A DNA stretch of 64,000 nt from Nymphaea colorata (lineage: Eukaryota; Streptophyta; Magnoliopsida; Nymphaeales; Nymphaeaceae): positions 3,836,268 to 3,900,267 of the forward strand of contig NC_045144.1 in NCBI RefSeq assembly GCF_008831285.2, given 5' to 3'. Below, piece after piece: positions 11,014-22,650 of the stretch. A program made the translations under genes and the position numbers. The notes below the pieces were generated by a model, which was not told the DNA's origin, did no database searches, and saw only the letters and a list, made by a program, of their open reading frames with translations. Within the stretch, counting starts at the first letter, position 1. Each line of letters opens with the position of its first letter.

Positions 11014-12411
11014 GCTACAGTAGCAAGCTTAACAAACTGCGGACTTTGGAAAGAAAATGCATACAGTTGGCAAACCATTTGAATTAATATTCTTTAGTAG
11101 GTAGCTAACAAAAGTTGGTTAGAAAGCAAGCTATGTGAGGATGAAGCAATCTAAATTGCTAAAAAGAAGTGACAATGCCATCTCAACTAACCAAAATTTG
11201 CTATTTTATTTGCAAGTTAAATCTATGCTCAATCGATATGGTTCTTCCTAGAAATCACACTCTTGGTGTATCGACAATATCCATCCTGAACACAAGCAAT
11301 GTGTTGTGTTCTACTCCAAAGGATGAAGATAGTCTATCATTAGTTTCATTCTTATGGGTGCTATGCTTTTGTGCTAATAGTTGTCGTACACTAGCTCAAA
11401 TTCAGGCCCCAAGTCAGCCTTATTGTCTTACATTGAGCTCAAATTCAGGCCCCAAGTCAGCCTTAGACTTGACGGTGACCTCGTTGTGGGCAGTGGATGA
11501 AAAGGACCCCTTGCCGAACTGATGAATTTGACATAGTTCCTTAAAACTATGAGATGAGTCCCTTGAATCTTACAAAACTTCTCCCCCGTAAGCATATCCT
11601 GGCTTTGCTTAATGTGTGAATTCATGACCAGATGCTTAAGAAACCTAATAAAAAAATAATCGATCATTGGTTGACTTCTAAGTAATTATATAATAATTAT
11701 GAATTGGGTAGTCCAAAGTTTTTGAGGAAACTACATAGAAGATGTATCCGATTAACAATTTGACACTAATTAAAAATACATAAATTATTATAAAAATTAC
11801 TTATGATAAAAGATATCTGTGTCCTTTTTCTTCTTTAAAAGAACTACTAACATAAAAAAACATTTTTTCTCCAGATAAAGGGAAAATTATTAAAATCAAG
11901 ATTAACGTCCAAATCTGAAAAATCATAAGTGCATGAAAAGCAGATGATTTTGCATGGTTTTTTATAAATGAATTAGAAAAAACTGCGTTGTCATTAGTCA
12001 AATGAAAAAATAAATAAAAAATAGGTGGTGGATTACAAAACGGAAGAAAAGGGGGACTCGAATTAAAGAAAAGGGAAAAAATGATAAAAAATTGAAACCA
12101 CACGTCTCGCGCTCGCCAAGCATGCAGTACGTAAGCGTGGGCCCTTGATGCCCGTTCATCAACCAAGATGTGCGGTCCTCATCCAATCTCTCTGTCTCAA
12201 GCATGCCCTTTGCTGCCTCTTCTTCTGACACCTTCATCTGTGACCGCCTTTACTCTCAATATAAAAAAAAACCAGTGAAAAAAAAAAGAAATTAAAAAGA
12301 AAATGCCTCCCTACCTTGACGTCACCCTCTCTAAAATAAATAAATAAATAAAATGAAAATTTATCGCTAAAACAAAAATAAATCTAAATAAGAATAAACA
12401 CACATTTCCTC
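11014..12411. other. AT-rich DNA without a recognised gene
   Basis: An open stretch at 11169-11522 (plus) is not convincing because its C-terminal third is a 43-bp duplication. The rest is AT-rich with poly-A runs; no splice-framed exon was recognised. Confidence 0.4.
11393..11467. repeat. 43-bp tandem duplication
   Basis: AGCTCAAATTCAGGCCCCAA and the following CAGCCTTA occur at 11393 and again at 11436 with almost no difference, which indicates a recent local duplication. Confidence 0.85.
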
Positions 12412-12453
12412 TTTCTCTCTCTCTCTTTCTCTCTCTCTACCCTCTATTTAAAG
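12412..12453 (+). promoter_or_regulatory. Candidate core promoter: CT-rich run plus TATA-like box
   Basis: A TC/CT-rich run (12412-12440) is followed by CTATTTAAAG (12444-12453) and then by a stretch that would be a start-site region about 30 bases downstream. This pairing is common in plant core promoters. The ~99% duplicated block begins 60 bases further on, and its other copy (28379) lacks this upstream sequence. No coding region that it would drive was identified. Confidence 0.35.
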
Positions 12454-12515
12454 AGGCTCGACGTATTGCATGCACCTCACACAAGGCAGTCTCTCATCTC
12501 TTTCTGCACCTAGAG

Positions 12516-13787
12516 CAGTCACGTCACGAGCAAAACCCTCATTTCTAAATCAGCAGGCAGCATTACTGATTGAAGACTAGCATTACTGATTGAAGACTAA
12601 AGAAGAGAAAACTATTGATTGAAGAGTACTCCCTTTAACTACTAAGGCTTGGAGCTATAGGATCCAACATGTGGTGAATTATTGGTTATCAACTCATATT
12701 TACCCCTCATTACAAAAGAAAGGGCTGACGGAAGGTCTTCTGACTTAAGTTCATATGAGGCTTCTATTGGTTGACACCTCATGTCAACCCATGTGCAAAG
12801 AATCACAAATGGTTTGTTTTCGTTTTTTTTTTAAAATACGACTCACTCATATGAAACATCAACTGCATTTGCCCAATTTGAAAAAAGAGTTGGGGTTTGA
12901 ATTTAAAATAATAGCACCTTATAGTTTTGCTTACACAAAACAAACTTGCATAAAAATACACATGCAGGCCACAGACAAAGGGATAAATTATACCTCTTAA
13001 AGTAGGTTGAAGAATGAAAAGATAGTATACATACCCATTTCATACCTGTTTAGCCTCAAGCCAACCGAGACCCAACTGGTAATCTTCCAAGCTACAACAG
13101 TCTCAACAAATCCTTGTGCCTTCTGGCATAAAAGCTCAATTAAACAATCAAACTAAAAAATCAAACACAACTAGATTATTCGATTCTATCCCACCTATCT
13201 AATTGCACCTTCCTTGCATGTTAAACTCATTAGAGAGTTCAAACCAAAAAAGAAGCAATTTAAAAAAAATATGAACAGAAACTCACCAAGAAAATGAAGA
13301 AGTGAACCTATATTTGCTAGCCAAGTTGAACAGTTTCTCACTAACTACAAGATAATACACACACACACAGAGACTAAAAAAAAGAAAAACCAAAAGTACA
13401 AGACTTTTCACGAGTGCCCCGAAATATTCCAAATTCTAAAAAGGAAATTAAGAGAAATCACTGCTCTCTAAACTAACTGGACCTAGGGTAGAAGGCAACT
13501 GAAAATAAACAAATTTGAAAAATGTGAAAGATGCCAAACCACTCTTGATTTAAGGCATCTAATGCATACAATAGCAGATATCAAACCTAAAATCCTAACT
13601 CAATTCATGTAATAGCTAGATCAATTAATTGCTGGAAACTTGTCTGTTTGCTCCAAGCAATTTCTGCTCATATACGTATTTTCTCAGAAATTTATAGCAA
13701 AAGTACTCTATGACTGTTCAACATGAATTTTGCAACCACTGGGTCAAATCAGATTCCATGCAATAAAATTAAGTTAGACACAATGGG
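12516..13787. repeat. Segmental duplication, copy A (partner 28379-29632)
   Basis: Colinear with 28379-29632 over about 1.26 kb. By eye there are only about a dozen substitutions and a few short indels, roughly 99% identity. Copy A carries one extra ~20-bp tandem repeat (CATTACTGATTGAAGACTAG region, 12561-12600). Both edges are abrupt: the left edge begins at CAGTCACGTCACGAGC and the right edge ends at GACACAATGGG. The block contains exon-like stretches on the minus strand, so it may derive from part of a gene. Confidence 0.93.
13046..13122 (-). pseudogene. Exon-like fragment in duplicated block A, function unknown
   Basis: On the minus strand an acceptor TTTTATGCCAG is followed by 77 open bases (KAQGFVETVVAWKITSW, then SVGLRLNR) and a donor GTATGA. 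A second open stretch lies downstream at about 12790-12705 (CQPIEASYELKSEDLPS, then ALSFVMRG). The same signals are preserved in copy B at 28888-28964. The protein family is not recognised, and neither a start nor a stop exon was found, so this is listed as a gene relic. Confidence 0.35.
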
Positions 13788-14930
13788 AAGTTTGGTAATA
13801 AAATGGCCAAATATTTTTCAAGACCAAAGGGAGATTGGTTAAATCCTCATATCCCTAGGAAGCCTGGAAACATGATAAGAGATGTCAAGTTTTTACTTTG
13901 AAATAGTTCAAAAATGATTAATTTAACTCATAAGCTTGAGTGCTTGTGTTGTGCAAATAATATGGCCTCACTTACACGTAGTACCGTACAAGCATCGGAT
14001 TTCATTTCGCATCAATATTGTCGATGCTCTAGAAGAGATGTCTTTCAATTTCCAAAATATGAACATAAAGGAATCATCCTCGACCTCTTAGATAATAAAA
14101 AAAGGAGCTGATATTGAACCCATAATCATACATCCACGAAAGATTGTCACATTCAATCCTTAAGAATTCAAACTTCATATCTTTCATCTCTTGGCAGGCA
14201 CCTTTTGCGTTTTTTTTTCTTGTTTTTTCATTTCTTTCTTTCTTTTGCATTTTTTTTTTCTTGCCTTTGATTTTTTTTAGGCCGACCTTCACCTTTGAGG
14301 GAATTCCTCACCACTCCAAAGGCTACTACGAAGCTCCACCACTTTGGTGGTTATGTATAGCTTTGTCACATCTCCAACCCGCTTCACCTTACGGGTTTTT
14401 GACATGCCAAAGGTTCATAAGTCGTCATCTTCACGGAATAGACATAAATCACCTATATGCCTAACCGATACTCTTGATTACTGACTCAGAGGAACGACTA
14501 CACATGCCCCGAGCCCATCTCTCAACTCTCATTTTGCTACCTGCCAAAATCTTACAGAGCACTATGGCTTATCTCTTAGGATATTTTCATGTTAAATCTT
14601 TTCAGATGCTTAATCATCAGAGTCAATAGCATTTCCTAATCTTAATTTTCTCAGTTTCATAGAATTTTTCCTTACTGCTCATATCCAAAAATTTTATCGA
14701 TTGACAACAGAAACTTGAAATTCTCCTTTTACTCAGGAAGGTACTACGAATAAAGCAAAGGCATTATCATTGTGTGAGAAAACACTTTTAAAAAGTTTTT
14801 AAACAGAATTGAAGATTTTCTCTTTTATCAGAGTTCTTGACATCAAATGCTATATCACCAGGAGGAAGGAATTTTACTCCCTAAAGAGAAGGCCTAGTCC
14901 TAAAATTTTGTGGGCTGACATTAGTGATAC
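13788..14930. repeat. Diverged repeat, copy 1 (partner 32485-33640)
   Basis: Colinear with 32485-33640 at an estimated 80-85% identity, with small indels throughout. Shared landmarks are CAAGTTTTTACTTT, GTACCGTACAAGCATC, a T-rich run and GCCGACCTTCACCTTTGAGG. It abuts the 99% block A directly, whereas in the second location the two families are 2.85 kb apart. Possibly part of an old LTR element; no domain was recognised. Confidence 0.75.
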
Positions 14931-16643
14931 TAGAGAAACTTCATACCAAAAATCAGACGCAAATTCAGATTCCAATCCACAAAGCGAAAGTACAGCTGAC
15001 TTGTTCAAAAACAAGGGTAGACTTCTCCAGTTCTGATAGGTTTACAATCCCGGGTTAAAAAGACAATATATTGTAAAGAGATGATACCAAAACTAAGCGC
15101 TACTTAGCTCTACAAAAAAAATAGAGGATTTAAGGAGACCAAAATTTACAATTTTTTTAACAATTCAGAACAGTTTCTGTAAAAAAAAAGTAGAAAAAAT
15201 AGTTCTCAAAGACAATTTTTCTTATTGACATGAAGATCTGTAAAACTCACATCAAACTATACTTACATGCAAGAAGATCAAACTAACATAAAACATTTCT
15301 ACTTCATTATGCTTACAACCAAGATGAAGATACAACACAAGCACACATTGCATGAATAACACAAATAACAAGAGAAACAAATCTAAAATATGTTGATAAA
15401 GAATTGATAGAACAATAATTTGGATACAAGTGTCTTATAAAGAGCTTCCCATGCAAACTTTACAGCTACAGGTGAAAAATCAAGGTTTTGATACTGATTT
15501 GTATATAGCTGTAAGAAAACATAGAACAACAATTTGGATGTAAGTACCTGAAGTTATCAAGGGTGCACCATTCTAAATGAAAACTGAACAATTTTGACCA
15601 GCAAAAAGAAAAAATCTCTACCCTAACAATTACAGTATGAAACCATATATATATATACACACACACACATATGAAAGATCTGCCATAAGATGCATAAGAG
15701 CTGTCTACAAGGTTATCCTCTGTCGAGCATTGAAGTGGTTTTCTCACTTACAGAAACCCACTAACAAGATGCTGCTAACAAACATTGGTGACGACTCCAA
15801 TGATACTGAAGTGAAAACTGCACCTGAAACTGCTGTCAAGGTGAAGATTCAGAATATAAGCATGTAATGCTCCTGCTAGTCAGACCCTCATTTTTGCATC
15901 AGAACTATTTCAAAAAAACGCAATAAGCAAGTAATGCTCCAATTAGTCAGACCCTCATTTTTGCATCAGAACTATTTCAAAAAACGCTTATTCTGAAGCT
16001 ACAATCAGATGTATTTTAGTTTCATGTCAGCAAAAAAAAAAAATCCAAAACCTGTCGTTCTAAACCCATTTCACTAATGACCGAGAGAACTTAAAACAGA
16101 GCTTGAACAGCAAAACGTCTCAAGTGTGATGCCAAGCTCCTAATCGCACATTCAAAGCAAAGATTTCTCGAAAATTTACTCAACCTCACCACAAAACCGC
16201 CTGCGTTTGCGATTTACAAATCGTCCTTATAAAAGAATTTGAATTATGGCAAATCATGCACTATCCGCTCATGTCTGAAATACTGTTCTGCTGCCAAATT
16301 CTCTTAAAACAAAACCTTGTTGGCTTTCATTCTTGGAACAAAGTGTAAGCTCGAAAACGGTCACCAGAAAACGAAAACACCCTTTTCCGGTCACATAAAA
16401 TAAAAGCCCTTAAAAACACAACGATGGAAAACAAAAAAAAGAAAGCCTAATGATTGCAAAACGACACCAAAAAACACTTTTTTTTTTGCCTTCTTTTTGT
16501 TTTGGTTCTTTTTTTCCAGAAAATAGGTTTTGTTGCAGTCCTCTTCGGAACTTATTTGTAACGTATAAAAAACATATTTTTTTCTAAAAAGGAATGCCTA
16601 TTATATGACAATGTTTTAATCACATTTGAGGTATTTAGATGTA
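14931..16643. other. AT-rich DNA with one weak exon-like stretch
   Basis: At about 15767-15840 (plus) CACTTACAG precedes an open run (KPTNKMLLTNIGDDSND, then TEVKTAPETAVK) ending before GTGAAG. It matches no family recognised here. The remainder is AT-rich with short TA and CA runs near 15646-15670. Confidence 0.3.
15863..15987. repeat. 68-bp tandem duplication
   Basis: GTAATGCTCC and the following TAGTCAGACCCTCATTTTTG occur at 15863 and again at 15931 with two or three differences. Confidence 0.85.
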
Positions 16644-16735
16644 CTATAGATCTATGACATCCTTGGAAGAAGCTTCAGGGATCTGCTGGTAGGCCTTGTA
16701 AACAAGACAAACTGTTCTCAGATTTGCACAAGACC
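16644..16735 (-). pseudogene. Possible C-terminal exon, unassigned
   Basis: The minus strand reads SCANLRTVCLVYKAYQQIPE, then ASSKDVIDL and a stop at 16646-16644. The C-x-N-L-R-x-V-C-L-V wording resembles a leucine-rich repeat, and an F-box-like first exon lies upstream on the same strand at 19603-19483, so both could belong to one old F-box/LRR gene. No continuous set of exons could be traced between them. Confidence 0.25.
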
Positions 16736-17864
16736 CCAGTTAACTTGAATGAACGACATTCAAGCATTGTGATGGGGGCTCGCCGAGCTGAGCTATAATT
16801 ATCTCTTATGAAAAATGAGCCTTCGACCATATTATTTGACAGGCTTGGCTCATGAAAGGAGCGCCAAAGTGAACTCCAACCACCATACAGTAAGGTCTGG
16901 CAGAATTATTGCTGCCTGCTGGGAACTTCCCTCAAACTAAAAGGATAAATGTGCTGTGGTCGAGGTGCCTTCAAACAAGATTTAGAAGCATTTCATGCTT
17001 TCTTTTAACAGGAAAATCAATGTTTTATGACTAATAATTATATGTTTCGTTTTGGGCACCTGACGTTTGGTGAGCTACTTTACTTACTGCTCCTTATCGC
17101 ATTTGATTACCTTCAAAATAGTTTCGAGACCACCTAAAGTGCATAATTTACCAAAACTAGACAAAAAAGGAAGGTTCGATACTATGGGGTAGTTTTCAAC
17201 TTTCCGTAGAAAGTAGAGACAGAAGAGTTGGATTATTGGGAATTATCTAAACCCAAAAAACTAGAATTTGGGTCTACTGTAAATCTAGATCAATGGTCTA
17301 CTATACATCTACATCAATGGTCTACTTTAAATACACATCAATGGTCACCTAGAAGAACAATTTTAGATGAAATATCAACTTTTCAAGAAAAAATTTAAGT
17401 TAGAAAGCAGGAAAAGCAAAAGAACCAACCTTATTGAAGTTCAATGAGAAGAGAATCAGATGGACTTGTAACTATCCTGGAAATATGTGAACATTGTAAT
17501 ATTCAAGTAGTGAGATTACTGTATGCATACCTGAGCTGCAAAGCAACAAACCTTTAGCTATTAACAACCAACTGGATCTGATATTGTGCTTTCCCCTACC
17601 ATTAAAAACAAACAAAACGTAAAAATTTGAATATTCGAAGAAAGTGATATACCACTAAAGACTACTTTTTGTAAAGAGATTATAGCAAAGTGTGCCAAAT
17701 AAGCACATGAGACTAACATTAATCCACAAAATATATAATACTAAAAAATATAAAAGATAGCGAAAGTAAAACCTTATCGCTAAGCTTGCTGCAACAGAGT
17801 ATCCTTCGGTGTTCAACAGTGAAATTTCATGTGTATCTGTAAACAAAATATATAAGATGACAAA
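16736..17864. other. No recognised gene; short tandem array inside
   Basis: On the minus strand a possible small exon at about 17841-17772 (HEISLLNTEGYSVAASLA) sits between an AG acceptor and a GTTTTA donor, but its family is not known. The rest is AT-rich DNA. Confidence 0.3.
17270..17343. repeat. Three-copy tandem array, ~25 bp
   Basis: The phrase ATCAATGGTCTACT with a variable ATCTACAT-type leader recurs three times. Confidence 0.75.
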
Positions 17865-18440
17865 TACAAAAGAAAGTTGATATATCAAAAAGTTGCAGAT
17901 GCTAACAAATGAAAAAAAAAAAACACATATCATGAACGTCTAGGATAGGAAGCAACATACGAGCGCATGACTTCAATGAGGCTTGTGCCATCAATTAGGA
18001 GTGCATGTAGTGTGTTCTTACTTCTTCATTCCAATAAGAAAACATAACCAGGTAGAACTTTTTTTTTTTTTTGCATGGAACACCGTAATTTGCCACACCA
18101 TTAAGATTGTTATACCATTAAAGATGAAAGAACAACAACATTATAGATCTGTTCCCATCACACATGCATGTTAACACATGAATGACACATGCATTTGAAC
18201 TGTATGTGCATGCAAGAGGCACATAAGACATGCATTTGCCATTCATACACATAAACAGACATACAAATGCAAACGAAAGTTTTGTAAATACTTAGGTTGT
18301 CTGTCCAACTGTATGAACAGAATGCATATAATGAAGTTCATAAATATTACCTTGTGACAACAGCAGGTACATGCATTGAAGTTAACGCTTATTACGGGTG
18401 GAAGCTTAATCCATTTACATCAGATCGAAGTACTACGTGT
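17865..18440. repeat. Local duplication family 2, copy 1 (partner 24457-25030)
   Basis: Colinear with 24457-25030 at roughly 90% identity by eye. Both copies share AGGCTTGTG, GAGTGCATGTAGTGTGTTCT and a run rich in ACATGCATG words. On the minus strand an open run (LLIDGTSLIEVMRSYVAS here, LVIDATSLIEVMRSYVAS in the partner) is kept in both copies, so the unit may include a small exon. Confidence 0.85.
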
Positions 18441-19482
18441 CTTTATTAGTGATGACCTTACCACCATTTGATTTTTAGAAAAAAAAAAAAAGTGTGCATG
18501 TGAAAAAATCGTTTCTAAAGCAGCAGGCAACATTACTGAAGATGTTCATTTGCAGGAGGAAAAAAAGGAAAAGTTGCTAGGTCCAATTAAAAATGCAAAC
18601 GTTGGCAGCATTAGCAATTTTCATTTGGTCATTTATGCCTTGTTTCTTGTTTGCACGTACAACCTCCACTGTGTCTTCTCTGGATAAATTTTTCATGATA
18701 AAGTACAAACAAAAATTGGTGGTTTTTTTCATTACATCCAGCCTTAATGCTGGATCCGTTTCCTCCTTTTATTAATAAAAATGGTATGTACAAAGAATAT
18801 TCTTTGTGAAAAAAATCTAAATCTTCCCCAGATTACATATTAGATTGGGACACATAAACAAAGAAGCAACATCAACCGAAGGCCATTCCTTATTGAAGAC
18901 TAAAGAAGAGAAAACTGTTGATTGAAGAATACTCCCTTTGCAGGACACGCCTCCCCTCTAGGCAACTTTTCAGCCACCAGCTTCAATTCTTGTGATTGGA
19001 GATTATAAAAATCTTCAACAGACCATTCAAGCTGCTAAGAACCTGTTCTAGAAATGTAGTCTCAGAATGACAACCGTTTTTTCTACTGGTTTAAAAAGTC
19101 CAACCCCTAGGGGTCCCGTGTTTTTCCCTAGTTTTTCACATAAGAAGAGACAAAAACAATCTAATTGAGATATAAGTATTTTTTTTGCTTGAGATGTTGA
19201 TGTAGGGGTATGTCCTGCTGCATTTTAATAATAAATTTAATGGTTGACGGATCCAAATATGTGCAATCCCCAAGTCCGATCATGCTCATTGACTATTAAA
19301 AGCCCACGTTTCACAGGATAACCACTTAGCCAAATCTACGATTGGACTCACAGTCTCCACAAAAAATTAGACTCACATAAGAGGCAAGTCGACCACCATT
19401 CTGAGCATGCAATACCAAAAACTTAGAAAAGAGGAAAGCAGAAAAAAAAAAAAGAACAGGAGAGTCGAGATCAATAAAGTAC
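18441..19482. other. Intergenic DNA with two pieces of the block A family
   Basis: Pieces at about 18508-18540 (TTTCTAAAGCAGCAGGC) and 18892-18938 (TTGAAGACTAAAGAAGAGAA) match the left part of blocks A and B but are separated by about 350 bases of other sequence. They are a third, older and disrupted copy of that family. A plus-strand open run near 18960-19050 was not assigned. Confidence 0.5.
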
Positions 19483-19603
19483 CAGAGAGCGGAGGTAAGA
19501 AACTGAAGATGTGCATATGGCACCCGTCGTCCAACGAGTCTATCGACGGCTGCGGCTCAAAGTCGTCTTTCCCCCTTCCATCGTTCTCGGTGCCAAAATA
19601 CAT
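19483..19603 (-). pseudogene. F-box-like first coding exon
   Basis: ATG at 19603-19601 opens 40 codons ending at a candidate GT donor (19482-19481). The stretch SIDSLDDGCHMHIFSFLPP resembles the first half of an F-box (consensus LPDExLxxIFSFLPP). F-box proteins are substrate receptors of SCF ubiquitin ligases. The expected second half of the F-box was not found downstream, and position 5 reads DDG rather than PDE, so this may be a relic. The upstream minus-strand DNA to about 20345 is GC-rich and 5' UTR-like. Confidence 0.38.
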
Positions 19604-20559
19604 AAAACGTAGAGAGAACCTCAGACAAAGGACAGATTGACATGTTTCTAGTGAAGGAAACCATAGAAAGCAAAGGGAGAAGAAGACGAACAATTGAGAG
19701 AGATTTCTCGCCTATAAAACTGAGTTTCCTCATGCAAACATGCTGGATATCATGTCAGATCAAAGTCTTGAAACCTTAGAAAGCGTCAGTTAGAACAACG
19801 ATAGGAAGGAGAGCAACGTTGATCAGATATGAGGTCCAAACGGTAGGGAGGCGAGAGGCACGATGATCGATCTGCTACTCCGACGAGCGGTGAGGTGGAT
19901 GGAGAGAGTGATCCGGAATGCTGTCTAGGGTCACACGATCCCTATATGCCTCCCTATATGCGGCTGCCGCTCTTACGAGAAACCCAACATCCACAAAGAC
20001 TCAAAAGAATCAGCGACCATGTTCTTTTTCTTCTTCCTCTTTCTTCTCTGACAGCGCCCCGTCGCTCTGGTGTTCTCTGGGATGAAAAAAGATGTCAAGG
20101 TCAGCGTCGATTATAACTGATGGATTTGGTAACAGTGCCTAGGTTCACAGTTCTCTCGACCCAACGCCCTCTGGAGCAGCCTCCTTCCCTCGCCATCGCT
20201 AAGGCACAGTGGGGGAATAGAGAGAAACAGAAGAGGTATTTACCTTCGAAACACGACGGTGGTGGTGGAGGAGGTCGCCGATGGAAAGCGAGCGCCGACA
20301 GGAGAGCGAGCAGCGATCGTGGTGGTTGAGGGCTGAAAGCGGGAAAGGCAAGAGACGGTTACGTTCTTAATGAGAAGGTTACTTTCTTATTCTGTTCTTG
20401 AAGTTTCCTTCATGCCCGCTCGCTCCACCATCGTTTGAAATTTGGATTTAATTTCATTTGACTTCTTTAAAAAACTTCGGATTTTAGATCGGAGGATACG
20501 AAATCAACCCTCGGATCAACATAGAACGCGACCTGATCGTCATCCCTCAAATATATAGT
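19604..20559 (-). other. GC-rich, 5' UTR-like region upstream of the F-box-like exon
   Basis: Base composition rises sharply between about 19840 and 20345 compared with the surroundings. On the minus strand a CGAAG|GTAAAT donor lies near 20245. This would fit a leader exon of the F-box-like gene, but nothing proves transcription. The plus-strand open frames here are weak and are not called. Confidence 0.35.
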
Positions 20560-20876
20560 TACTTATACGTATGTCTATATATGGTACATATATGTATTAT
20601 ATATTTGTTACGTATAAGTACAATATATATGTATATTTTGAACTAGTATATATGCAGTATATACATAATAATATATAATCTCGTATATATTATTACATTA
20701 TACTAGTTGTGATTTACAGGTACATTAAATAAATTTATATATACATATATATTATATGTCATGTACATGTACATATAATAATATGTAATACTTATTTTAT
20801 AATAATAATATTATATAAAATATATGTATGATACATACATATTCTAATACGTAATGTATATATATATATATATATT
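20560..20876. repeat. AT-rich low-complexity block
   Basis: About 300 bases of TATATG/ACATAT-type sequence ending in a pure (TA)n run at about 20856-20874. It abuts the broken end of the chlorophyllide a oxygenase relic. Confidence 0.85.
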
Positions 20877-20880
20877 CCAC

Positions 20881-22650
20881 ATAGGCCAGTTCCAAACATT
20901 TGCCCCATTGATCATCCGCTCTTGCTGACCTTCCACAAGCCTTAGATCCTCATTTAAGACCTGCATGCAGTTCTAACATGAAATTCCAGAAGCGACAGTG
21001 ATGTCATTTTATGACTACGACTTATGCAACCATTAGGTCACGCAAACAGCAAAATCTTGTCAGAATTGTTAGCATAGGCATGCTGGTTTGGGATACAGCT
21101 GCAGTTAGAAGTTACCTTAGCGATGATTGTCTCAAGTGCAGTGAAAACAAAGACCAATCTGGTATGATTGATCAGAAAACATACGAATGGAACACCTAAC
21201 AGTCTCTAGAAAGACAACATAGTATGCAAACAGCTGTTTCTATGTGAGAATGTGAACACAATCACCATTTCCACATTTCTCTGAACGAGAGAAGGGGTTC
21301 ATCTTCTCTGCTAAATACTCTGCATGCGTGTATGTACACAATTGCATTGCTAAGTTTCTTTGATAAAGAGGAGATGACTTGCCTTTTCTGCAAAATGCCT
21401 CCACAGAATTTGCATGAAGGGGAGGTGTTGGAGAAATGGAGCAAAATCAAAAGACATCCTATATAAAAGTCTTGTTTTCTGCCTTGTTGAAGGAAGACAC
21501 ACGTGGAGTTGATGTAGATGGGTGGAGCACTGCCTCGTGTTCTGTCCCTCTAAGCTCCCTGGCTTAGAAATTCCGATGGCTGATATTACCATACAAGGTG
21601 GCCCGAACTCCATGTCAATTGGATATGGGTCCCAATGCCCTTGTAGTCCATTTTCTGGTGTTAGGAACTTCACTAGGCTGCAAAGGTCAGTGCACCTTCA
21701 AAGTGAACAAAACAAGAATTCTAAGACATTTCCTTTTCCTAATCAAACATTTAATCACAAGGGATTTCTTAAAATGAAGTTCAGCAAATAGACCTTGGTA
21801 CGCTGCATCCTTTTGCAAAGGTAGATGTGTGAGTGAATGGTGCATGTGCAATATCCAAAAGATTGTCTATAGGCAGCCCATGCTCAATAGGTATCCCCAT
21901 TGTTATCTGAAAGAACACCACAATGTAAAACATATATGTATCATGCTACTACAACAAGGACAAACTTGATATATGTGAATCCATAAATTTTCATCAATTG
22001 AATTTTATGGAATGCCCTGTGGTCGACACTGCTCTAACTTGGCAATGTGCAGACAATCCTACAGTATGGTAGACCATTAACTCCGCATGGATCACAAATC
22101 TTGGTGGAGGTTTCAAAGAAGGAAGGGTGGCTGCAGGAGGTGCATCTCCAGGCCTGATCCACACAAATCCATCCTGTTCAAAGCATGGTAGGGATCTTAT
22201 TCGTATATCCAGCAACCTTGCTGATGGCATTTTCTGACATTTGCGATCAGTTGAAACTCCCAACCTAAGGCAAACCGATTGCTTAGTCAACAGAAGAAAG
22301 TTGGGTCCTGTCTTAACAAGAACTTCAGCAAATGCACGATAAACATGTCGCACTTTCAACTATGTACTTGAGAATTTTTAGAAATTTTCTCAAACTATCA
22401 ACAGAAAAGCTTCAAGTTAGTCTGGACAGATGTATTGCAAAATAAGAATTACTCGAAGCTGATTGAGTTTCCACTAAGGAAAGTTTAATATAGTTTCTTC
22501 CACTGTACTAACCATGGTAAGGGCACTGGATATTTCCATCAACTACAGAACCAAGATGAAGAGAACAAGATCTGTGGGCACATGTATTTTGGACACAGCC
22601 AACTTTTCCATCTTTCCCACGAAACCACACCCATGGCTTCTCAAAGCAGT
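20881..22650 (-). pseudogene. CAO: Chlorophyllide a oxygenase (CAO) fragment, decayed
   Basis: CAO is the chloroplast Rieske mono-oxygenase that converts chlorophyllide a to b. Five exons are visible in order on the minus strand. 22650-22513 is the Rieske exon, with intact CAH and CPYH ligand motifs. 22264-22082 includes KMPSARLLDIRIRSLPCFEQ. 21906-21794 includes DNLLDIAHAPFTHTSTF, carrying the iron-binding histidines. 21677-21383 includes FLTPENGLQGHWDPYPIDME. 20960 to about 20881 starts VLNEDLRLVEGQQERM. Signs of decay: one base is missing after GAGTTT in the second exon; the exon 2 donor keeps frame only if GT is lost (GAG followed by TTAATG); a conserved Trp in KGWSVP is Cys; and the last ~20 residues are replaced by AT-rich DNA. 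The N-terminal transit and regulatory part is absent. Confidence 0.9.

Noticed and set aside
14074-14464. Lys-rich minus-strand and Phe-rich plus-strand frames
   Set aside because: They span T-rich runs of a dispersed repeat; only a short peptide stretch is shared between copies, reported as a finding.
21522-21791. Plus-strand 89-codon frame
   Set aside because: Antisense of the CAO exon at 21677-21383.
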